This document shows, piece after piece, positions 40,172 to 47,109 of a stretch of 64,000 nt of DNA; the first letter of the stretch is position 1; each line of letters begins with the position of its first letter. Below the pieces are notes generated by a model. That model had not been told where the DNA came from. It saw only the letters and a list, made by a program, of their open reading frames with translations, and did not search any database. Position numbers and translations under genes: made by a program. This DNA comes from Candidatus Aquidulcis sp. (GTDB taxonomy: Bacteria; Chloroflexota; Anaerolineae; UBA4142), in NCBI GenBank assembly GCA_020723345.1, contig DYJA01000013.1, positions 38,295-102,294 on the forward strand, written 5' to 3'.

Positions 40172-40257
40172 CGGAGAGGGCGGGATTTGAACCCGCGAGG
40201 CTTGTGACCTACACGATCTCCAATCGTGCGCACTAGACCGGACTATGCGACCTCTCC
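40172..40257 (-). tRNA. tRNA-Ser(GGA)
   Basis: 86-nt gene with acceptor stem GGAGAGG/CCTCTCC, anticodon loop TTGGAGA (anticodon GGA), a long class II variable arm and T-arm GCGGGTTCAAATCCCGC. It reads UCC/UCU. CCA is not encoded. Confidence 0.95.
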
Positions 40258-40261
40258 AAGT

Positions 40262-40310
40262 TCAGTGAACAGTAACTCTGAAGACTGTTGACTGTTGACT
40301 GTTCACTGGT
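40262..40310. repeat. TGTTGACTGTT word hairpin between the two tRNA genes
   Basis: CAGTGAACAGT on the left pairs with ACTGTTCACTG on the right around tandem GACTGTTGACTGTT words; similar words are at 40100-40165. Confidence 0.7.
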
Positions 40311-40314
40311 CTGG

Positions 40315-40403
40315 CGGAGAGGGAGGGATTTGAACCCCCGGTGGACTTGCGCCCACACGCGATTTCGAGTCGCGCGCACTAGACCGAGCTATGCGACCTC
40401 TCC
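40315..40403 (-). tRNA. tRNA-Ser(CGA)
   Basis: 89-nt gene with acceptor GGAGAGG/CCTCTCC, anticodon loop CTCGAAA (anticodon CGA), long variable arm and T-loop TTCAAAT. It reads UCG. It precedes tRNA-Ser(GGA) by 57 bases on the same strand, separated by TGTTGACTG-word repeats. Confidence 0.95.
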
Positions 40404-40414
40404 AAGTCGAGCGC

Positions 40415-40443
40415 ATTATAGCACAGGGTGCGGATTCTGGCAA
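40415..40443 (-). promoter_or_regulatory. tRNA-Ser promoter
   Basis: On the minus strand TTGCCA, a 17-bp spacer and TATAAT preceded by TGC (extended -10). The transcript would start a few bases before tRNA-Ser(CGA) and probably runs through both tRNAs and the SRP RNA. Confidence 0.8.
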
Positions 40444-40464
40444 AGTGAAACGCGCGCGCCAGGC

Positions 40465-40530
40465 GGCAAGGGTGCAGGGGAGCAGGGGAGCAGGGGAGAA
40501 AAAATCTCCCTTGCCCTTCTGCTCCCCTGC
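40465..40530. repeat. GGGGAGCA word hairpin
   Basis: GCAGGGGAGCAGGGGAGCAG on the left pairs with CTGCTCCCCTGC on the right. Located between the divergent tRNA promoter and the promoter at 40536. Confidence 0.7.
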
Positions 40531-40535
40531 GCTTT

Positions 40536-40564
40536 TTGCTGCTGTGTCTTATCTGCGCTATAAT
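40536..40564 (+). promoter_or_regulatory. Sigma70-type promoter for the genes at 40598 and 40804
   Basis: TTGCTG (40536-40541), a 17-bp spacer and TATAAT (40559-40564), about 34 bases before the ATG at 40598. Confidence 0.75.
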
Positions 40565-40597
40565 ATCACGCGAAACAAAAAGACGGCGGAGGCGCAA

Positions 40598-40843
40598 ATG
40601 CCTTTCTATACGGTGAACCTCGATCCGATTTTGGAAGAATTGGGAATTCCGCTCATCAAATCTGCGCGCGTCGAAGTAGATCGCTACATTCAAGAAATCC
40701 TCGGCACGATTGACGCGGATAGCGAAACGGTGTGGCCCCTGTTGGAGAAAAAACTGCGCGACCCAGAATGGACCGCTGAATTCAAAAAACAACTGAAAGC
40801 AAAATGGGACGCGCGCGATTGGCGGCGAGGATTACTCAGTTGA
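40598..40843 (+). CDS. Small hypothetical protein
   Basis: 81 residues, mostly helical and charged, beginning MPFYTVNLDPILEELGIPLI and ending KAKWDARDWRRGLLS. GGCGGAGG precedes the ATG and a consensus-like promoter lies just upstream, which supports a real gene. The function is not recognised. Its 3' end overlaps the next gene by 40 bases in another frame. Confidence 0.6.
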   Translation: MPFYTVNLDPILEELGIPLIKSARVEVDRYIQEILGTIDADSETVWPLLEKKLRDPEWTAEFKKQLKAKWDARDWRRGLLS

Positions 40844-43344
40844 TTCCGCAAGGAACAGAGCAGGGGAGCATTGTCAAACGCGATGGAATCGCGCTCGCGA
40901 TCTTCCTCGCACTGACGTGCGTGATGACGAATCCGCTCGTTCTGCACCTCGCGAACGCGGTCGAGGACAAGCAGGATGCGCTGCTCAACACGTGGATTAT
41001 CGCGTGGGTCGGGCATGCGCTCATCACCGATCCGCTCAACTTGTTCAACGCGAACATCTTTTATCCGTACCCGAACGCGCTCGCGTTCTCGGAGACGATG
41101 CTGCCGCAAGGATTGTTCGCGCTCCCGTTCAACCTCGCGTTCGACAACACGATCCTCGGCTACAACCTCGTCCTGCTCGCGTCGTTCTTTTTGGCGGCGT
41201 ACGCGATGTACCTGTTCGTGTACGATCTGACGCGCGCGCGCGGCGCGGCAATCGTCGCGGGCACGATTTTCGCGTTCAATCCGTACAATCTCGGCAATCT
41301 CGCGCAAGTGCAGTTGTTGTCGTTTGGCTGGATGCCGCTGGCGATGCTGTACCTCCGAAGATTGCTCGTTACACCGGACAATTCAAAATTCGCCAGCACG
41401 TCAGTATTTGAATCTCGAATTTTGAATTTCGAATTTGGGAATTCCTCTCTCTTCGCGCTGTTCTTTTCTTTGCAAGCACTTTCTTCGTTTTACTACGCGT
41501 TTCTTGCGGGCATTGCCGTCGCGTTGTACGTCGTCTGGTTCTTCATCTCGCAACACGCAACACGCAACACGCATCACACATCACTGTTCACTGTTTACCG
41601 TTCACTGTTCACTCGTTTACTTGTCTCCGCTGCTATCATCGCAATCCTCGTCGTTCCGTTCTTTTTGCCGTATCTTCAAGTTCAGCGCGAGATGGGATTT
41701 GAACGCCAAGTCACCGAGAGCGAACCGTTCAGCGCGAGTTTGAAAATGTACGCGGAGGTATCGCCGCAAAATGTGCTGTACGGCAACCTGCTCGCGCCGC
41801 GCCCACCGGTCATGCTCGGCGGCTATCCACTCGACAATTTGTTTCCCGGCGTCATCGCGATCGTGCTCGCCGTTGTCGGCGTCGTCGCGACGAAAAATCG
41901 CGAGCGCTGGTTTTACCTTTTGCTTTTGGCGTGCGCTTTTTTGCTTTCGCTCGGACCGCGTCTGTTTGTCGCGCCGACTCTGCCAACCGATCTCACGCTG
42001 CCGTATCGTTGGCTCTACGATCTGTTTCCGCTGATGCGCGCGCTGCGCGCGCCGGTGCGCTTTGACGCGCTCGTGATGTTCGCGCTGGCGGTGCTGGCGG
42101 GAATGGGCATTCAAAATTCAAAGCGCGGTTTGCGAATTTTGAATTACGAATTACGAATTACGAATCTACTCGTTCCGCTGATCGCGCTAGAGTACTTTGC
42201 TCTTCCCGCCGCGCACATCACGCTCATGCCGGTGTGGAACGAAATTCCGGAGTACGTGCGCTGGCTGCGCGCGCAACCGCCCGGCGTCATCCTCGAATTG
42301 CCGATGATTGCAAGCGATCCGACCAAGCCGCTCGATCTGACGACGCAGTATCTTTCGACGTACCACTGGCACGCGACGCCGGACGGGTACAGCGGATTTG
42401 TGCCGCCGCGGCGCGGCGAGATCGCATACGAGATGCAATTCTTTCCCAACGAGCGCGCGATTGCATTATTGCGCGCGCTGCAAGCGCAGTACGTTATCAC
42501 TCACGATTTGATGCTGACCAATTCAGATACGCCGCGCTCGGATTTTGTGTACGTCGAACGATTCGGGAAAGATCGAATTTATGAAATTAGTTCTGCGCCA
42601 GACGTGTTGCCAGGTCTGGGCGCGCGGATTTATCTGCCGCAGCCCGCCGCGCCAAATCAAAGTTATTCGGCGTACGTGATTTTTGAAAATCGCGCGCTTT
42701 TTGAGAATCGTGTGCGCAACAGTTTTGCGATCAAGCCGACCGAGTTGCTCCAAGTCGAAGCGCGCTGGGGCGATGGTTCGACTCAGCGCGTGGCTGTGGT
42801 GTTGCCGTTGGTTACGACGACGCTTTCTGTCGTACCAGTTCGACTCACCGCGCCGCGGAGCGAAGGTCTCGCGCGATTGGAGTTACGCGTGTGGGGCAAG
42901 CACATCGGCGAATGGAATTTGGCAGGCGATGTGACGTTGCAAGCCGGGGATCCAGCGCATCAAGTCGTAATCCCGGTACGCGTGGAATTGGGCGCGCCGT
43001 TGCAATCCGCTTACGCGCCGGGCGATGCCATCTCTGTCAAATTGCTCTGGCTTGCGCTGAACAAGATCGACGCGTACTACAGCGCGTCGGTGCGCGTGAT
43101 GGACGCGCGCGGCAACAAAATCGCGCAGCAAGATCGCGAGCCAATCGTGCAAACATTGTTGTGGAAACCCAACGATGTGATTTCGGATCAGTTTGAAATC
43201 GTCTTGCCGCGCGATCTCGCGCCCGGCGAATATCTCATCCAATTGAAAATGTACCAAGCTGATCAGGGTATGGATGCGCTGTTGCTGGATGAGCAGTTCG
43301 CTCCGCGCGAAACGATCACGCTCGGCACGTTCACCGTGAAATAG
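40804..43344 (+). CDS. Large multi-pass membrane protein (YfhO/glycosyltransferase-like) with repeat-derived segments
   Basis: 846 residues. The first 520 hold about ten hydrophobic helices (LAIFLALTCVMTNPLVL, YNLVLLASFFLAAYAMYLF, FPGVIAIVLAVVGVVA); the last 300 are soluble and beta-rich, probably extracytoplasmic. DKQDALLNTWIIAWVGHAL and NIFYPYPNALAFSETML resemble the loops of lipid-linked-sugar glycosyltransferase-type proteins; acceptor and donor are unknown. Three segments are translations of intergenic-type repeats: NSKFASTSVFESRILNFEF, QHATRNTHHTSLFTVYRSLF and QNSKRGLRILNYELRITN, all in cytoplasmic or external loops between helices. The start is uncertain because the N-terminus overlaps the preceding gene. 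Confidence 0.75.
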   Translation: MGRARLAARITQLIPQGTEQGSIVKRDGIALAIFLALTCVMTNPLVLHLANAVEDKQDALLNTWIIAWVGHALITDPLNLFNANIFYPYPNALAFSETMLPQGLFALPFNLAFDNTILGYNLVLLASFFLAAYAMYLFVYDLTRARGAAIVAGTIFAFNPYNLGNLAQVQLLSFGWMPLAMLYLRRLLVTPDNSKFASTSVFESRILNFEFGNSSLFALFFSLQALSSFYYAFLAGIAVALYVVWFFISQHATRNTHHTSLFTVYRSLFTRLLVSAAIIAILVVPFFLPYLQVQREMGFERQVTESEPFSASLKMYAEVSPQNVLYGNLLAPRPPVMLGGYPLDNLFPGVIAIVLAVVGVVATKNRERWFYLLLLACAFLLSLGPRLFVAPTLPTDLTLPYRWLYDLFPLMRALRAPVRFDALVMFALAVLAGMGIQNSKRGLRILNYELRITNLLVPLIALEYFALPAAHITLMPVWNEIPEYVRWLRAQPPGVILELPMIASDPTKPLDLTTQYLSTYHWHATPDGYSGFVPPRRGEIAYEMQFFPNERAIALLRALQAQYVITHDLMLTNSDTPRSDFVYVERFGKDRIYEISSAPDVLPGLGARIYLPQPAAPNQSYSAYVIFENRALFENRVRNSFAIKPTELLQVEARWGDGSTQRVAVVLPLVTTTLSVVPVRLTAPRSEGLARLELRVWGKHIGEWNLAGDVTLQAGDPAHQVVIPVRVELGAPLQSAYAPGDAISVKLLWLALNKIDAYYSASVRVMDARGNKIAQQDREPIVQTLLWKPNDVISDQFEIVLPRDLAPGEYLIQLKMYQADQGMDALLLDEQFAPRETITLGTFTVK
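41380..41428. repeat. In-frame AATTCAAAATTCG hairpin
   Basis: 13-bp perfect arms (41380-41392 and 41416-41428) inside the membrane protein gene. Confidence 0.85.
41549..41617. repeat. In-frame GCAACACG / CTGTTCACTG word repeats
   Basis: Tandem CAACACG words then CATCACACATCACTGTTCAC words, read as QHATRNTHHTSLFTVYRSLF. The same words form intergenic hairpins at 9539 and 40262. Confidence 0.75.
42109..42165. repeat. In-frame ATTCAAAATTC hairpin with GAATTAC tandem words
   Basis: ATTCAAAATTC (42109-42119) and GAATTTTGAAT (42134-42144), then three GAATTAC-type words, inside the membrane protein gene. Confidence 0.8.
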
Positions 43345-43347
43345 CAA

Positions 43348-43381
43348 AGACCTTCGAGGTTTTGCGAAACCTGGAAGGTCT
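43348..43381. terminator. GACCTTCGAGG-family hairpin after the membrane protein gene
   Basis: 15-bp arms with one mismatch (AGACCTTCGAGGTTT / AAACCTGGAAGGTCT) around TGCG, then TATC. It starts 3 bases after the stop and probably terminates the transcript; convergent with prfB. Confidence 0.65.
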
Positions 43382-43411
43382 TATCATCCTTCATCCTTCA
43401 TCCTTCTGCCT

Positions 43412-44513
43412 TTACGTCTGCCCCACCTGCGCTTTCAAGTACGCCTCGATGAACGCGTCGAGATCGCCGTCGAGTACCGCGTCTGTCCGCGACGTTTCGT
43501 GCTCGGTGCGATGATCCTTGACCATCTGGTACGGATGCAAAACATACGACCGGATCTGATTGCCCCAGCCCGCTTCGACATGTTTGCCTTTCAGTCGCAT
43601 CCGTTCCTGTTCCTTCTTTTCGATTTCGAGTTCGACGAGACGCGACCGCAGAACCTTGAACGCGTTCTCCTTGTTTTGCAGTTGCGAGCGTTCGTTCTGG
43701 CAAGTGACGACGATGCCGGTCGGCACATGCGTCAAGCGGACCGCCGTCGCGACTTTTTGCACGTTTTGTCCGCCGTGTCCCGACGCGTGAAAAATGTCTA
43801 TCTTGACATCTTCTGGTTTGATCTCGATGCTCACCGTATCGTCAATCTCCGGCATCACCTCGACGAGCGCGAACGACGTGTGCCGCCGATGATTCGCGTC
43901 GAACGGCGAAAGCCGCACGAGACGATGCACGCCGCGTTCGGCTTTCAAGCGTCCGTACGCGTATTTGCCGATATAGCGAATCGTCACCGATTTGATGCCC
44001 GCTTCGTCGCCCGGCATCTCTTCCAAGATTTCGGTTTGATATTTGCGCGCGTCGCCGTAGCGGAGAAACATCCGCATCAGCATCGAAGCCCAGTCTTGCG
44101 ATTCAGTGCCGCCCGCGCCGGAATGAATCGACAGGATCGCGTTGTTGCGATCATACTCGCCGGAGAAAAGCAAATTGAATTCGAGCGCGGCGAGTTTCGC
44201 TTCGAGTTCGGGAAATTCGCGCTCGACTTCCTCCGCGATCTCCGCGTGATTTTCCTCCATCGCCAGATCGAGCATGCCCGCCGCGTCACGCGTGCGCCGT
44301 TCGAGTTCGCGCCACGTCGTCGTTTCGTCTTTGAGCGCGGTCAGTTCGCGCATCGCGCTTTGCGCGGCGACGTTATCGTTCCAGAAATCGGGTTGCGCGG
44401 CATGGTGTTCCAATTCTGCCGCGCGTTTTTCTTTGCCCGCGATGTCAAAGACGCTCCAGGAGTGTGGCAATATGCACGTTCATTTCCGTCAGTTTTGATT
44501 TCAAGTCTTCCAA
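43412..44513 (-). CDS. prfB: Peptide chain release factor 2 with programmed +1 frameshift
   Basis: The main frame (43412-44446, minus) contains the RF2 tripeptide region RLVRLSPFDANHRRHTSF and the catalytic HASGHGGQNVQK (GGQ), so it recognises UGA/UAA and triggers hydrolysis. The first 22 codons lie in another frame starting at a TTG (44513; TTGGAAGAC, with AAGGAG 12 bases upstream) and end at CTT TGA C (44450-44444). Skipping one base at CTT joins LLERL to DIAGKEKRAAEL. A CTGGAG element sits just before it. This is the standard RF2 autoregulatory frameshift, not a mutation. The exact start codon is uncertain. Confidence 0.93.
44444..44459 (-). promoter_or_regulatory. prfB +1 frameshift signal
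   Basis: On the minus strand GGAG (internal Shine-Dalgarno-like), then CGT CTT TGA C: slippery CUU, in-frame UGA and the conserved following C. Confidence 0.88.
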
Positions 44514-44538
44514 GTCTCTTACTTTCTCCTTCGGTACG

Positions 44539-44778
44539 CTAACCGTTTGCCATAGCAACGGCAGGCAAAGATTGAACCTGAAATACCAGGCTACTTTCAT
44601 TCGCTTTCTGTGCTAGCACGACGCGCGCGTCAAGAATTTCCAATCCCGCAAGTTTTCCGTCGGGACCGTAGTTCGCAATTACTTCCTCAGTGAGTTGTTT
44701 ATTCTCTGCTGTCCCGGGGACAAGTGGATGGAATTCGATGTAGAGGGCATCCACTTTGGCATCGTACGAAATTCTCAT
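44539..44778 (-). CDS. DUF2283 family protein, antitoxin-like
   Basis: 79 residues: ISYDAKVDALYIEFHP, a central EVIANYGPDGKLAGLEILDAR and a short tail, matching DUF2283, a small beta-rich fold usually encoded next to a DUF4258 gene. Its ATG overlaps the stop of that gene by one base (TAATG). The pair is generally assumed to be toxin-antitoxin-like, though this is inferred from genome context for the family. Confidence 0.82.
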   Translation of the reverse strand: MRISYDAKVDALYIEFHPLVPGTAENKQLTEEVIANYGPDGKLAGLEILDARVVLAQKANESSLVFQVQSLPAVAMANG

Positions 44779-45062
44779 TATGCTTCCTCCTCGTTCGTAT
44801 AATACACCATAACTGTAACGACGACAAGCGCATCTGGCTCCTGCGCGAAAATCGGCTCAACTTCTTTGAAGCGATATACTTTCTGATTGATGGGCGACGG
44901 CTTGCCAAAAGCAAAGCGACGCTTTGCGCGATACTTGCCGCGCTTGGCTTGCGCCCACAATTCATTGCGAATCGTCTGGCTCACTTCGTCTTCGCTTGCG
45001 CCGCGCAAGACTATTTGCTCGCGCGCATGTTCGGAGAATTGAATTGCTTTTTGTTCACTCAT
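44778..45062 (-). CDS. DUF4258 family protein, RelE-fold toxin-like
   Basis: 94 residues. IQFSEHAREQIVLRGASEDEV is the DUF4258 start (HA..Q...RG.S..EV), and RRFAFGKPSPINQKVYRFKE followed by ALVVVTVMVYYT is the strand-rich C-terminal part. The DUF4258 fold is related to RelE/BrnT-like mRNA interferases. It is immediately upstream of DUF2283 on the same strand. Located between prfB and ftsY. Confidence 0.78.
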   Translation of the reverse strand: MSEQKAIQFSEHAREQIVLRGASEDEVSQTIRNELWAQAKRGKYRAKRRFAFGKPSPINQKVYRFKEVEPIFAQEPDALVVVTVMVYYTNEEEA

Positions 45063-45089
45063 CGCGTCATCCGTAGATTGCGCGCAGTC

Positions 45090-46037
45090 TCATTCGAATA
45101 ATCCGTTCACAAATTCCTTCGCGTCAAACTCGGCGAAATCGTCAAGCGTTTCGCCGGTGCCGATGAATTCGATCGGCACTTGCAACTCTTTTGCAATCGC
45201 GAAGACGATGCCGTCTTTCGTGGTGCCGACGAGTTTCGTCAGAATCAAGCCGGTGAGCGGCGTCGCCTTTTTGAACTCGCGCGCTTGCTGCAAACCGTTC
45301 TGCCCGGTCACGGCGTCGAGCACGAGAAACGTTTCGTGCGGCGCGGTCGCGTCGTTCTTTTGCAGGACACGCGCGATTTTTTCCAACTCTTTCATCAAAT
45401 TGAATTTGGTTTGCAGCCGCCCAGCGGTGTCCACGATGAGATAATCCGCGCGCCGCGCGTTTGCCGCTTGCCACGCGTCGAACGCGACCGCGCCCGGATC
45501 CGCATCGGGCTGGTGCGCGACCACGTCCACGCCGACGCGCTGTCCCCAAATCTTCAACTGGTCGATTGCTGCCGCGCGAAACGTGTCCGCCGCCGCGAGA
45601 ATCACTTTTTTGTCTTGCGCTTTGTAATAGTTCGTCAGTTTCGCAATGCTCGTCGTTTTGCCGGAGCCATTCACGCCAACCACGAGCACGACGCGCGGAG
45701 TCGTATTTGTCACACCTGCCCTGGCGGGCGGTGCCAGGGTTTGTAATTTGTCATTTGTAATTTCAAGGATTGCCAACAATTCTTCCTTGAGCATTTCTTG
45801 GACGCGCGACGCGTCCCGCACGCTTTCTTTCTCCGCGCGCGCGCGCAACTTGTCCACTAGTTCGACGGTCGTCTCCACGCCCACATCTGCGCTGATCAGC
45901 GTTTCTTCCAAGCCCGACCAAAATTCTTCGTTCACCTCGTTCTTGGCAACAAGCGAGGTGAGTTTCGACAGAAAAGATTGCCGGGTCTTGGTCAGACTCG
46001 TTTTGACTTGTTCTTTGCGTTTCAGAAAACTAAACAT
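45090..46037 (-). CDS. ftsY: Signal recognition particle receptor FtsY, with altered G4 motif
   Basis: 315 residues. The N domain starts [20 protein letters not shown]; the G domain has G1 [19 protein letters not shown], the [11 protein letters not shown] insertion and G3 DTAGRLQTK. The guanine-specificity motif, normally TKLDG, reads TKLVG here ([15 protein letters not shown]), and the closing KGG is KDG. It docks SRP-ribosome complexes to the membrane. Together with the SRP RNA at 39769 two parts of the targeting pathway lie in this window. The start could also be 46049 (MNNGMFSF). Confidence 0.92.
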   Translation of the reverse strand: MFSFLKRKEQVKTSLTKTRQSFLSKLTSLVAKNEVNEEFWSGLEETLISADVGVETTVELVDKLRARAEKESVRDASRVQEMLKEELLAILEITNDKLQTLAPPARAGVTNTTPRVVLVVGVNGSGKTTSIAKLTNYYKAQDKKVILAAADTFRAAAIDQLKIWGQRVGVDVVAHQPDADPGAVAFDAWQAANARRADYLIVDTAGRLQTKFNLMKELEKIARVLQKNDATAPHETFLVLDAVTGQNGLQQAREFKKATPLTGLILTKLVGTTKDGIVFAIAKELQVPIEFIGTGETLDDFAEFDAKEFVNGLFE

Positions 46038-46129
46038 CCCATTGTTCATTGACGGATTTGCGCTGTGAATTATATACGATGCGAAAGAAAAGACAAAAAG
46101 AAGCAAGTGCAAACACCTCGAACAAAGCG

Positions 46130-46157
46130 TGACGCCTAGCGAATTCGCTAGGCGTCA
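46130..46157. repeat. Perfect 28-bp palindrome
   Basis: TGACGCCTAGCGAA and its exact reverse complement, centred on an EcoRI-like GAATTC, between the ftsY start and the end of the gene at 46199. It may be a terminator for the latter. Confidence 0.85.
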
Positions 46158-46198
46158 TCCAATACATTGACACTCCGCAAGACGGACATGCCGCGCTA

Positions 46199-46642
46199 TC
46201 ACGCAGCGACCAATTCTGAGGCTGCCATGCTTTGATACGCCGAATATGCAACGATGCGCTGTTCCGGCATTTGTTTCTTCTTCTGCTGCTTGGGTTCGTA
46301 CTTGAACGTGCGAAATGTTCGAAAGCTTCGGGCTAGATTGTGCTTTTCCCATAGCTCGTTCAGTCTTGGAACCCTTTTGATGAACTCAGTTTGGAAATTG
46401 AGTATTGTGAAACCTACGACCTCGCGGTCATCGTCACGAACCAAGAAAGCCGTGTCTGGATCGACGAAATATTCTGACGCGAAAACAGAGGGCTCTACAA
46501 GTCGTACTATTATCTGATCCATCACTTCGTCGTAAACGGTATAGTACGAGTGCGCCCGCTCACAAAAAGATTGCTTTAAGAGGTCGAATCTAAGTTCGTC
46601 TTCCCGATATGCAGGGGTATAGGGCAGAGCTATTTGTGCCAT
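46199..46642 (-). CDS. DUF2283-like protein, possible antitoxin
   Basis: 147 residues. The centre, VYDEVMDQIIVRLVEPSVFA, then FLVRDDDREVVGFTILNF, resembles the DUF2283 pattern (D-x-x-x-D..V, then D-D-x-G-x-V-x-G), but the protein is longer and ends in a Lys/Gln-rich tail (KYEPKQQKKKQMPEQR). Its start overlaps the upstream gene by 13 bases. By analogy with the pair at 44539 it may neutralise that gene product. The call is tentative. Confidence 0.5.
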   Translation of the reverse strand: MAQIALPYTPAYREDELRFDLLKQSFCERAHSYYTVYDEVMDQIIVRLVEPSVFASEYFVDPDTAFLVRDDDREVVGFTILNFQTEFIKRVPRLNELWEKHNLARSFRTFRTFKYEPKQQKKKQMPEQRIVAYSAYQSMAASELVAA

Positions 46643-46953
46643 AAGAGGATTTCTCCGTCAGGTCTTCTAGAACATGGTGATGCCGAGACGACTGTCCCTT
46701 CGTTGGGAGAGTCGAATTGGACGACTACTTTGATTTCGACGCGATTCCTCAATTCACCGTAGTAGATTTGGCGATTGGGATACTTTCTATCTCTAAAGAT
46801 ACATCCGTATTGAGGAGACTCCAATGCTTGTTGGACTTGCTCGTGATAGTTCGCGAGTTCCGGATGTTTGCGGAGAATGGTTTTCTGCCAATAATCACCA
46901 TAGCATCGAACCACAAAGCCACGCGGATCTGTTACTTCAATATCTTTATGCAT
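46630..46953 (-). CDS. PBECR/RelE-like small protein, possible toxin
   Basis: 107 residues. CYGDYWQKTILRKHPELANY followed by QQALESPQYGCIFRDRKYPN resembles PBECR2-type nuclease-fold proteins (W..I...HPE; L..P), and the next strands contain YYGELRNRVEIKVVVQF. It is followed by a DUF2283-like gene overlapping by 13 bases, a toxin-antitoxin layout. The consensus promoter at 46956-46983 ends only 2 bases before this ATG, so the real start may be different. Confidence 0.5.
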   Translation of the reverse strand: MHKDIEVTDPRGFVVRCYGDYWQKTILRKHPELANYHEQVQQALESPQYGCIFRDRKYPNRQIYYGELRNRVEIKVVVQFDSPNEGTVVSASPCSRRPDGEILLWHK

Positions 46954-46955
46954 TT

Positions 46956-46983
46956 AGTATACTCCATTCTCAAGGACTGTCAA
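46956..46983 (-). promoter_or_regulatory. Strong sigma70-type promoter abutting the 46953 start
   Basis: On the minus strand TTGACA, a 16-bp spacer and TATACT, followed by AA and then ATG. The predicted transcription start would fall at or just inside the first codons. Confidence 0.7.
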
Positions 46984-47109
46984 GACCCCGGAATTCCCAT
47001 AAAGGTAACTCTATCAAAAACTAATGTTGTCAAAAAGAACAAATGGTCTCCCGACTGAAAGGTATGCCCCGCCCACTTTTTTACTGTCCCAATGTTTGCT
47101 GCTGACCGT

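Noticed and set aside
44444..44470. Stop codon in prfB as a pseudogene sign
   Set aside because: CTT TGA C with an upstream GGAG is the standard RF2 programmed frameshift site.
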